Source: Bacteroidales bacterium (lineage in GTDB: Bacteria; Bacteroidota; Bacteroidia; Bacteroidales; F082). From it: 64,000 nucleotides of DNA. The stretch is taken from positions 1 through 64,000 of the forward strand of contig JAEEON010000032.1 in NCBI GenBank assembly GCA_016284305.1, in the 5' to 3' direction. Positions 42,695 through 51,000 of this stretch are shown one piece after another (position 1 is the first letter of the stretch; every line of letters starts with the position of its first letter). The translations under genes and the position numbers were made by a program. Under the pieces are notes generated by a model, which saw nothing but the letters and a program-made list of their open reading frames with translations, searched no databases and was not told the origin of the DNA.

Positions 42695-42702
42695 TAATTT
42701 TG
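42695..42702 (+). promoter_or_regulatory. -7 box of the amidase gene
   Basis: TAATTTTG, 23 bp before the ATG at 42726. It includes the GTG at 42702 that would otherwise be a longer start, ruling that out. Confidence 0.5.
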
Positions 42703-42725
42703 TGCCAAAATTAAGAAATTTGACT

Positions 42726-43958
42726 ATGACTCAACGAAACTCTTTAAAATTTGGTATTCTGATGATGGTTTTTCTTCTCCCGATGACCTTGTTGGCACAG
42801 CGTGGTGAGAAGATCACTACCGTGGTCATCGACGCTGGTCATGGAGGCAAGGATACTGGGGCCATTGGGGCAATCAGCAAGGAGAAAGACCTGAACTTGA
42901 CCGTGGCATTGTTGGCGGGTGACTATATCAAGAAGAACCTTCCAGACGTCAAGGTGATCTATACTCGTGAACGCGACGTGTTTGTGACCTTGAACGAGCG
43001 AGCCGCCATCGCTAACCGCAACAACGCCGATGTGTTTATATCCATCCACTGCAACTCGACCGACAGCAAAGGGGCTTCGGCTTCAGGGGCAGAGACCTAC
43101 GTGTTGGGTGAGCATAAGAACGCTGCCAACCTCGAGGTGGCCAAGAAGGAAAACTCTTCCATCCTCTATGAGGAAGACGCCGCTGAGCAATATGGCGACT
43201 TCGATCTCAACAGTCCAGAGGCCTACATCGCACTCTCTTTGTTCCAAAAGGAATATCTCAACCAAAGCCTTCAACTTGCAGCCAAGGTGCAGGAACAATT
43301 CTCGAAACGCGTAGGTCGCAAGGATAGAGGTGTGCAACAAGCTGGTTTTCTGGTGCTTTGGAAGACTGCCATGCCGAGCATTCTCATCGAGTTAGGCTTC
43401 ATCAGCAACGCGGCCGAAGAACGTTTCCTCGCTTCTGCCGATGGACAGTCGTACATGGCTTCGGCCATCTATCGTGCCTTCCGCGATTTCAAAGCCGCTT
43501 ACGAAGGAGAGAACCTGGTTGCAGAGACAAAACCCCAACCGGAACCGAAAGTGGAACCCCAACCGGAACCTCAGCCAGAACCTAAAACTGAACCTAAACC
43601 AGAACCCAAGCCAGAGCCGCAACCTGAAGTCAAGCCAGAGCCTACCCCAGAGGTCAAGCCGGTGGAGGAGAAACCGCAAGTGGCGGAGGTCCCTGCCGTC
43701 GCCTTCAAGGTGCAGTTTGCTACCCGTGACACAAAAATACCCGTGACTGACAAGGCTTTCAGCCGTGTCAGCGAAGTGGATGTGTATTACTATAACGGAG
43801 CGTACCGCTACACTTCAGGTGACTTCCGTACCAAGCAGGAAGCCATCAACCGACAAGCGGAGATCCGCAAACTCGGATTCAGCGATGCCTTCGTCGTGGC
43901 CTTCGTCAATGGCGAACGGGCTACCATCAAAGAAGCCGAAAACGCCTTGAAGAAATAA
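42726..43958 (+). CDS. N-acetylmuramoyl-L-alanine amidase with SPOR domain
   Basis: A 410-aa periplasmic zinc amidase that cuts the bond between MurNAc and the stem peptide, mostly during cell division. Signal peptide about 1-24 ('...LPMTLLAQ'). The Amidase_3 domain has 'VVIDAGHGGKDTGAIG' (first zinc His), 'FISIHCNSTDS' (second His) and 'SILIELGFISNAAEE' (catalytic Glu). A Pro-Glu-Lys repeat linker (about 260-315) follows, then a C-terminal SPOR domain ('FKVQFATRDTKIPVTD', 'YRYTSGDFRTKQEAINRQ') that binds denuded septal glycan. This AmiC-type layout is common in Bacteroidota. Confidence 0.93.
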   Translation: MTQRNSLKFGILMMVFLLPMTLLAQRGEKITTVVIDAGHGGKDTGAIGAISKEKDLNLTVALLAGDYIKKNLPDVKVIYTRERDVFVTLNERAAIANRNNADVFISIHCNSTDSKGASASGAETYVLGEHKNAANLEVAKKENSSILYEEDAAEQYGDFDLNSPEAYIALSLFQKEYLNQSLQLAAKVQEQFSKRVGRKDRGVQQAGFLVLWKTAMPSILIELGFISNAAEERFLASADGQSYMASAIYRAFRDFKAAYEGENLVAETKPQPEPKVEPQPEPQPEPKTEPKPEPKPEPQPEVKPEPTPEVKPVEEKPQVAEVPAVAFKVQFATRDTKIPVTDKAFSRVSEVDVYYYNGAYRYTSGDFRTKQEAINRQAEIRKLGFSDAFVVAFVNGERATIKEAENALKK

Positions 43959-43960
43959 CG

Positions 43961-44335
43961 CTACTTGGCGGCAATCATCTCAATTTCCACAAGGGCTTTC
44001 TTGGGGAGCTCTTTCACGGCAAAGGCAGCACGTGCCGGACAGTCACCGCTGAAATATTTGCCATAAACAGCATTCATGTCGCCGAAATAACTCATGTCGG
44101 CTAACAGACAAGTGGACTTCACCACATTGTCAAAGGTGCATCCTGCCTCGTTCAAGATGGCTTCGAGGTTCTTCATGCACTGCTCAGCTTGAGCCGTGAT
44201 GCCTTCAGGCATGACACCCGTGGCAGGGTCAATGGGAAGCTGTCCCGAGATAAACACTAAACCGTTGGCCTCAATGGCTTGGCTGTATGGACCAATGGCT
44301 CCTGGAGCCTTGGTGGTAGCAATCGCTTTTTTCAT
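43961..44335 (-). CDS. RidA-family enamine/imine deaminase
   Basis: A 124-aa cytoplasmic protein that hydrolyses reactive 2-aminoacrylate and related imines made by PLP enzymes. Typical blocks: 'KAPGAIGPYSQAIEANGLVFISGQLPIDP', 'NLEAILNEAGCTFDNVVKST' and 'ARAAFAVKELPKKALVEIEM', with the Arg of 'PARAAF' contacting the substrate. The ATG at 44335 is chosen since the longer in-frame start at 44368 lies in the -7 box. Convergent with the amidase gene, 2 bp between stops. Confidence 0.94.
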   Translation of the reverse strand: MKKAIATTKAPGAIGPYSQAIEANGLVFISGQLPIDPATGVMPEGITAQAEQCMKNLEAILNEAGCTFDNVVKSTCLLADMSYFGDMNAVYGKYFSGDCPARAAFAVKELPKKALVEIEMIAAK

Positions 44336-44365
44336 GACGTTAATTGTTTGATGTGATTCTGCCCA

Positions 44366-44402
44366 CAAAAGTACATTTTATTTTCCATTTTTTGTACCTT
44401 TG
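44366..44402. promoter_or_regulatory. Divergent -7 boxes for ridA-like and ftsB-like genes
   Basis: Minus TACTTTTG (44366-44373) faces the RidA-family gene and plus TACCTTTG (44395-44402) faces the FtsB-like gene. Each is 22-31 bp from its start codon. Confidence 0.5.
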
Positions 44403-44423
44403 CAAAATGAATCTTGTAATGCC

Positions 44424-44720
44424 ATGACCTTCAGGAAAGTTCTAAAGAAATTGACCAATCGCTACGTGATCGCTACAGTGGTCTTCGTCCTCGTGATTGT
44501 CTTCTTCGACCAGTTCAACCTTAAGAAACAAGTTGAACTGCATCGCGAGCTTAAAGAGCAAGAAGCTGAGATTCAGCATCTTGAGACGAATATAGCCTTG
44601 TATAAGGATTCGTTGCGCATGGTCACCGAGGATCCAGAAGGCATGGAGCAAATCGCTCGTGAGAAATATTTCATGAAACGCGACAACGAGGTGGTCTATA
44701 AAATTGCCGATCAAGAATGA
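44424..44720 (+). CDS. FtsB/DivIC-type septum formation protein
   Basis: A 98-aa single-span membrane protein of the divisome. A short cytoplasmic N-terminus (MTFRKVLKKLTNR) precedes one membrane helix (about 14-33, 'YVIATVVFVLVIVFF'), then a coiled coil (about 36-70, 'LHRELKEQEAEIQHLETNIALYKDSL') and the family C-terminal block 'PEGMEQIAREKYFMKRDNEVVYKI'. FtsB/DivIC acts with FtsL and FtsQ/DivIB to activate septal peptidoglycan synthesis. ATG 44424 gives the family length. It overlaps the next gene by 4 bp, so the two are coupled. Confidence 0.9.
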   Translation: MTFRKVLKKLTNRYVIATVVFVLVIVFFDQFNLKKQVELHRELKEQEAEIQHLETNIALYKDSLRMVTEDPEGMEQIAREKYFMKRDNEVVYKIADQE

Positions 44721-46912
44721 AATCGCTTCGTGGCAGCATCGTTTTGAAATCTCTCACTATCTTCGTCCTTCTCTTTTGGACGAGTTCCTTGTTTTCTCAA
44801 GATATCCCCAAGACCTATCAACTGGATGAAGTGACTATCCATGGTGGAGTCAATCCTGCCCATCGCATTATCGACAGCGTGATGCTGCATCGTAATGATA
44901 ACAACCCCAACACCTTGGACGCCTATCGGTATCAGGTATATGACCAGATGGTCATCACCGCTGAAGGAGACACGAGTCAAAGTAAGATCAACGACCTGTT
45001 GAAAAAGAGTGATCTGATGATCATGGAAACAGTCTCTGAAGTGTTGTTTCAAGCTCCTGACAAAAAACGCCAAAACGTGCTTGGAACAAAGATGGCAGGG
45101 GTGAAGGATCAGCTTTTCGTTTATCTTGGAAGTGAGTTGCAAAGCGTCGATTTTTATGACGAGACGGTCCAAATCCTTGGGAACGACTATGTCAACCCAA
45201 TCAGCCGCAACAGCAAAAAACGCTATTTTTTCGTCTTGGACTCAGTGTGTGCAGGCAGTCATAACGACAGCCTTTATGTTATCTCTTTCTATCCTTATAC
45301 CGAGGCCAACTTCAAGGGTCTCAATGGCTCGTTGGTAATCAGCGATGGCGATTGGTCCTTGCAACAAGTGAAAGCGCTTCCTAACGATCAGGGTGGCTTG
45401 GTGGAAGTGAGCATAGAACACCAATATCAAAAGGTGGGTGATCGGTGGTTCCCCGAGCAACTCAACGCTCGCCTGCATTTCCCGCAGTTTGTTGTCAGTG
45501 ATAGCCTGCAAACTTTCCCGATGGTGGCTCTGAGCAGTAGTCACGTGAAGCATGTCGAGGTCAACCCGACAATCGACAAGAGGGCTTTCTCGAATGTTGA
45601 GGTTGATGTGCAACCTGAGGCCGCTTATCGCGACGACGCTTTTTGGACAGAATACCGCATCGACTCGCTCACTGAACGCATCGTCAACACTTATCATCTT
45701 ATGGATTCACTGACGTATGGAAACAACCTCCTTGAACGGGCTTTGGGTTTCGCAAACACTTTGCTGGAGGCGGGTTCCATCCCTTTGGGTCCCATCGATG
45801 TGAATATCGATAACATGGTACGTCTCTCCGCTATGCGAGGCTTCTATGCCGGCATCCATCTTTCCACCAACAACCATTTTTCGCGACATGTCCGACTAAG
45901 TGCTTATGGGGGCTATTGGACGCGCCTTCGAGACTTTGACTATGGTGCGGGGGCTGCGTGGTTCATCAATCGACGACAGCAGATGGAGCTGGGGCTGAGA
46001 TACGCACATTGCTCCACTCCAATGGGCGAGTTCGGAGGCTTTTCCGAAGGTGAAGGCTTGTTGTCGGAAAAAGCGTTTCGCTATACCTTCTATGAGAATG
46101 TCTTGGTGCGCGGTGAACTGTATGAAACCTATTTCAACACGCGTTTTGCCCGCTATTTCAAAATGTTCATCACCTTTGGCCATTACGACAAGCATTATCA
46201 TGAGCAGTATTTCCGGAATCCAGAGGAACTCCTGCCTCAGGGAAGTTTCACCAATGCCGAGATCAAGTTGCGTTTCGCCTATAATGAGAAGTTCAAAAGC
46301 ACGTTGAATGGTTTGGAGTCATTGGGCACCGATTATCCTATATTATGGCTGAGCTACCAACATTCGTTTAAGGATCTCTTTGGCGGACAATATGAGTTTG
46401 ATCGTTTTAAGTTTCAGCTAGAGAAGGATTTCCATACGAGAGACCTTGGGACCACCTCGGTGTTGTTGCAAGCGGGTTTTGCCACGGAAGGTTGCCCAGT
46501 GATGGAGACGTTCAACATTTTAGGGTCGTATGAGCGTATTGGCTTGTATTCGCCTGGATGCTTCGCCACGGCGCGCGAAAGTGAGTTTTTCTGTGATCGT
46601 TTCGTGGCCCTCTTCTTGAGCCATGACTTCGAGGGGACGCTATGGTCGCCAAACGTCATGTTCTTCAGACCTCAGCTGTCGTTGGTGACGAATATTGGTT
46701 GGGGCGACATGAAGCGACAAGGTGTTTTCCCCGAAGGGAATTTTAAAACGATGGAGCATGGACTTTTCGAAAGCGGCATCGTCGTTCATGGCTTGCTGAG
46801 TACACCTACCGTCTCGATGGGTGCCGGCGTGTTTTATCGCTATGGGGCTTATTCTCATCCGAAGGTTTTTGATAATTTTGCTTTTAAGTATAGCATCACG
46901 TTTAATTTATAA
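44717..46912 (+). CDS. DUF5686-family outer-membrane protein
   Basis: A 731-aa exported protein. Signal peptide about 1-28 ('...LFWTSSLFSQ'). The next region, 'YQLDEVTIHGGVNPAHRIIDSVMLHRNDNNPN', matches the start of the DUF5686 domain common in Bacteroidota, with 'YRYQVYDQMVI' and later long barrel-like stretches; it ends in 'FKYSITFNL'. The carboxypeptidase-like Ig plug often found at the N-terminus is absent here. Function unknown; an outer-membrane barrel is likely. It overlaps the FtsB-like gene. Its stop codon is part of the repeat at 46902-46929. Confidence 0.8.
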   Translation: MKSLRGSIVLKSLTIFVLLFWTSSLFSQDIPKTYQLDEVTIHGGVNPAHRIIDSVMLHRNDNNPNTLDAYRYQVYDQMVITAEGDTSQSKINDLLKKSDLMIMETVSEVLFQAPDKKRQNVLGTKMAGVKDQLFVYLGSELQSVDFYDETVQILGNDYVNPISRNSKKRYFFVLDSVCAGSHNDSLYVISFYPYTEANFKGLNGSLVISDGDWSLQQVKALPNDQGGLVEVSIEHQYQKVGDRWFPEQLNARLHFPQFVVSDSLQTFPMVALSSSHVKHVEVNPTIDKRAFSNVEVDVQPEAAYRDDAFWTEYRIDSLTERIVNTYHLMDSLTYGNNLLERALGFANTLLEAGSIPLGPIDVNIDNMVRLSAMRGFYAGIHLSTNNHFSRHVRLSAYGGYWTRLRDFDYGAGAAWFINRRQQMELGLRYAHCSTPMGEFGGFSEGEGLLSEKAFRYTFYENVLVRGELYETYFNTRFARYFKMFITFGHYDKHYHEQYFRNPEELLPQGSFTNAEIKLRFAYNEKFKSTLNGLESLGTDYPILWLSYQHSFKDLFGGQYEFDRFKFQLEKDFHTRDLGTTSVLLQAGFATEGCPVMETFNILGSYERIGLYSPGCFATARESEFFCDRFVALFLSHDFEGTLWSPNVMFFRPQLSLVTNIGWGDMKRQGVFPEGNFKTMEHGLFESGIVVHGLLSTPTVSMGAGVFYRYGAYSHPKVFDNFAFKYSITFNL

Positions 46913-46929
46913 TTTATAATTAAGAATTT
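46902..46929. repeat. AATTTAT/AAGAATT-type repeat at gene end
   Basis: AT-rich tandem units (TTTAATTTATAATTTATAATTAAG) that include the DUF5686 gene's stop codon; relatives occur at 48393-48420, 62253-62275 and around 16556-16580. Confidence 0.6.
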
Positions 46930-46932
46930 ACA

Positions 46933-46940
46933 GGGGGGGG
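46933..46940. repeat. G8 homopolymer in the apbE leader
   Basis: Eight consecutive G ending 17 bp upstream of the apbE ATG, in an otherwise AT-rich gap. It lies where a change of length would alter the leader or spacing; see findings. Confidence 0.6.
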
Positions 46941-46956
46941 TAATCTAGGTGGAAAA

Positions 46957-47970
46957 ATGAGAAAAAACAGAAGCTATTCCCGTATGGGTTTTATTTCGGT
47001 GCTTTTTGGGGCATTGATGTTGTCGATGGCTTGTGAACGGCAGCCGAAGAAGATGATACTGCAAGGTGAAGCTCAGGGTTCATACTATGCCATCACCTAT
47101 TATGATGAGCAAGGCCGTGATTTCCAGCGGGAGATCGACTCCATTTTTCATGCTGTTGACTTGTCGGTGAACCTTTGGGTGGACAGCTCGGTGATTTGCA
47201 AGGTCAATCGCAACGAGGAGGTAAAACTCGACGACATCTTCATCGACAATTTCAATATTGCGCAAGAGGCTGCCAGTCTCTCAGGCGGTTCTTTCGATCC
47301 AACCATCTCACCCTTGGTGTCAGCCTGGGGTTTCAGTGCCAAGAAAGGAATGGAGATCACTCCCGAAGTTGTGGACAGCCTTCGAGCCTTGGTCAATTAC
47401 CGTGGCGTACGAATCGAAGAGGGTAAGCTGATCAAGGAGAATCCAGCCATGCAACTCGATTTCAACGCCATCGCTCAAGGATATACTTCTGACCTCATCG
47501 CTGCTTTCTTGGATCGCCAAGGGGTAAGCAATTATCTTGTCAACAACGGAGGTGAGATCATGGCTCGAGGCGGAAAGCCAGACGGCAGTTTCTGGGTTGT
47601 GGGGATTGAGAAACCCGCTGACCGTTGGGATGCGGATCAGGTGGTGCAATGTCGTGTGGCTTTGCGCGACCGTGGACTGGTCACCTCGGGAAGCACCCGC
47701 AAGTATGTGGAACGTGATGGAAAACGATATTCACATTGTATCGATCCGAATACTGGATATCCTGTTGAGCATCAAGTACTTAGTGTTACAGTGATGGCTA
47801 AGAACTCCGTTTGGGCCGATGCCTTTGCTTCTATGGGCATGGTGATGGGCATGGAGAAGTCGCTGGAGATTTTTAAATCTCTCGAGGACGTGGAGGCGTT
47901 TTACATTTTTGTGAACGACAAAGGTGAGATGGAGACCTATGCCACGGATGGTTTTCCAATCATTGACTAG
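46957..47970 (+). CDS. apbE: FAD:protein FMN transferase (ApbE family), lipoprotein
   Basis: Covalently attaches FMN to Thr/Ser of target proteins such as NqrB/NqrC or RnfG, outside the inner membrane. 337 aa; signal peptide ending in lipobox 'LMLSMAC', Cys at about 26. Family blocks: 'QGSYYAITYYDEQG', 'SGGSFDPTISPLVSAWGF', 'MQLDFNAIAQGYTSDLIAAF', 'VNNGGEIMARGG', 'LVTSGSTRKYVERDGKRYSHCIDPNTGYPV' with the His-x-Asp-x-x-Thr-Gly pocket. A metal-binding Asp/Thr cluster lies near 'NSVWADAFASMGMVMG'. The target flavoprotein is not in this window. Ends at a strong terminator. Confidence 0.95.
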   Translation: MRKNRSYSRMGFISVLFGALMLSMACERQPKKMILQGEAQGSYYAITYYDEQGRDFQREIDSIFHAVDLSVNLWVDSSVICKVNRNEEVKLDDIFIDNFNIAQEAASLSGGSFDPTISPLVSAWGFSAKKGMEITPEVVDSLRALVNYRGVRIEEGKLIKENPAMQLDFNAIAQGYTSDLIAAFLDRQGVSNYLVNNGGEIMARGGKPDGSFWVVGIEKPADRWDADQVVQCRVALRDRGLVTSGSTRKYVERDGKRYSHCIDPNTGYPVEHQVLSVTVMAKNSVWADAFASMGMVMGMEKSLEIFKSLEDVEAFYIFVNDKGEMETYATDGFPIID

Positions 47971-47995
47971 GTCAAAGGGACTTGGCGAGTTATTG

Positions 47996-48030
47996 AAAAA
48001 AAAGCGACCTTCATCAAGGTCGCTTTTTTT
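47996..48030. terminator. Bidirectional terminator after apbE
   Basis: Arms AAGCGACCTT/AAGGTCGCTT around CATC, with A8 before and T7 after, so it serves both apbE and the convergent large gene. Confidence 0.92.
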
Positions 48031-48047
48031 GATAATTGAAGATACTA

Positions 48048-51000
48048 TTACTCAATCACGATTTTCTGTGTTCTGACATTGTTGCCATTAATCAGGCGCA
48101 GGGTGTAAATACCGGGGGAGGTGAGAGGTGAAAGGTGAGAGGTGAAAGATGAAAGGTTCGTGCGGAGGATCTCGTGACCCTGGACATCGAAGATTTGGAG
48201 GATGCCTTCACCATTGACGATGATCTCACCATTGCTGATGTAGGCGAAGTTATCATTATCGTTCGAGGCGTTGTCGGTGGCAAACACCAGCTTGAAACGC
48301 TGAGCGTAGTCGGTCGAGCGGGCCTCGAAGGTGTAGCTCGGGGTTTGGAGCAGGTCAATGTCGGTGCCAGTCAGATTGTCGATGAGGTGGAGATAATTGA
48401 TAATTAATAATTTAGAATTTAGAGATTCAGAGACGGTCAGGGTGTAGGTGCCGTTTGTCTCTGCTTTGAAATTAATGTCCATAGTGGAGATGGTGCTTAC
48501 ATCGTCTCTTTCTGCGTTGACCACTGCGTAGTCTTTGCCATCTTGTGAGATGTAAATCTTGCTGTGGTTGGGGTTCAGTTGGATCTTGGGCAGGGTGCGG
48601 CCTTCATCAAAACGGATGATGGCACGGTCGATGACGCTGTAATTCTTGCTCAAGTTGAGGGCTACCATAGCATTCTTGGCGTTGGGATCGGAAGTGCTGA
48701 ATACCAGTTCCTCACCATCAGTTTCGGTGATGACAAAGACACCTTCCATGGGTTCAATGCCACCTGTCTCGGGTTCACTATTAATCTCGGTGCCCAATGC
48801 GTTCATCCTGTAGAATGGGCGGTCGATAAAGGCGGTATCAGTGAAGGGGTTGCCCACGAGATTCCAGCCAGGGAGATGGGCTTCGGCATCATAGACTAAC
48901 GAAACGATGCCCTCGCCTTCATATGGGTTTCCGCTGAAGATAAGGGTGGTATCTACCTTGTTAGCATAAAGATAACCCATGCCACTGACGAGGTTGAATC
49001 CTTCGCCTTGCTTGTAGTTGCGCCATTCCAGGTCTTGCGTCTGGTCGAACCAATAAAGGTCATAGTCATCTTCGACTTCTGCAATCATGCCTTCCACATC
49101 GGTGGGGTTCATGTCGTCGATCGGGGTGGCAATGAGATAGTATCTGCCTTTGCCTTCGCCGTATCCGATGATGTCTTTTGTGAATACGGGTGTAATGGGT
49201 GAGATGTAGTTCAACACTACCGCTTCCTCGTAATCAAAATACAATTCAACGTGTTCGTAACCTGTAAAAAGCTCCATGTTGCTGATGCAGTTGTCATATT
49301 CAATTCCTGTTGCATGGTCATACATTTTAAAGGTCACCGCTTCATCGGGATTATTATAAAAGACACCGACCATCACATGGGGATAGGGGTCTCCAAACTC
49401 AGTTTCATCGTGCATGAAAGCATGTCCTCTACATTCATCATCGACAAAAGCGGCAATTTCCAAGTCTTCCCAATTACTCTCTGCGGTGATAAAGTTGCCG
49501 TCAATTTGAATGAAGGAAACTACTGGCAGCTGGTCTTTATATTGACTGCTGACAAAGTCGGACCAATGGGATTCGGGCTCTGAGGAAATAGCTTTTGAGG
49601 ATGCAAGAGATTTGTTGCTCGTCGGGAAGACAAAAGTTCTGTCATCTGTGTCGTTCGACTTGTAAATATAGCCTTGTCCTGGCTCAAGGTCAGTGAGATA
49701 TCCTCTCCATCGGCCGTTATAGGTAGTTGATAGGCCATTGCCCGATGTGATCATGTCTCCATTGATGGCAAATCCCGCGAAAGCGTTTGTAATGGTCATT
49801 GACTCGTTGAACGGATAGGCAATCCAGTTGTTGCCGAGGGTGATGGTGATGGGATGTTCGGTTGGGTCGAGTGCCTCGCCGGTCAGCGTCATCTCTCCTG
49901 CGGCGCTTGTCTCAATCTTGTACATCTGGGTCGGATCTAACGAGGTTAGGTATCCTCTCCATCTGGAGCCGTTGTAAATAGTGCTTTGTCCGTTTCCTGA
50001 AGTGATGGTGATGTTTGTGTTCCCCAAAGCTTCCACAAGGGCTGCTTTAAGATCATCCAAGGTGATGTCCAAGCTGGAGGAGAACCAATTCCATCCCTCA
50101 ACAAGGTTGATGGTTTGATTGGTTTCTGTATGAATCGCTTCGGCCTGAATTACCACATTGTCAATCCACCAAACGATTTGTGAGTTGCTGTTGTTGCCTT
50201 CGTACCTAAAGGCAATATAGACATCTTCTCCATCATAGTCATTCAATGAGACGACTTCGTTTCTTTTTGAGGTGGGCAGGTTGTTTTCATCGGCTAGCCA
50301 AATCTGGGTGAAGTTTTCTTCGATAAAGCCTTCCGTCTTGATGTCTTCCACGTCGATATGGGTTGTGGTGGAAACCATGATGGAGCAGGGGACATAGTTA
50401 CTGCCAGAGGTAAACAAGTTGTCGAACGCAAGGGTGGCATCACCGTTAAGGTGCATCTGAGGCAGGAAGAGCCAGGTCTCATATTTGAAGTCGCTGGTGA
50501 CGGCACCTTGGTTGTCCATGGAGTTGTTGGTGTTTCGGAGCCAGCCGTTGGTGACTCCCATCTCACCGAAGTTGACTTTCTGCCAGCAAGTGGGTGGGAA
50601 GGTCTCGTTATTGAAATCCTCCACTATGGGGTTTGCAGCGTCGATGGTCCAGATGCCACACTCGGTTTCAAAGCTGATGGGATTGCTCCATTCGCTTTGG
50701 TCTTCTGCGTCGCAGCTGGCTTGTACTCTTGCCTCGTAGGTGGTGGCACGTTGCAGTCCACTCAATGTATAGGAGGTCTCGTTCACGGCAATCGGCTCGC
50801 TCCAGTCGCTGTCGGAGATTGACTTGTACTGCACGTTCCAGGCGGTTTCAGTACCTCCGGCTGCCCAGCTCAGCGTGGCTTCGTTGGCACCGTTGACGTT
50901 TGCTTCCAAACCTGTAGGAACCAAGCAGGAAGGAATTTCCTCGATGGTGATATCGTCAATGCTGAAATAGGTATAGGAGTAGGTGCTATAGGCTGGGTTC

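Noticed and set aside
43500-43690. Pro-Glu repeats of the amidase as a mobile or CRISPR-like repeat
   Set aside because: A normal flexible linker between catalytic and SPOR domains; no spacers and no repeat outside the gene.
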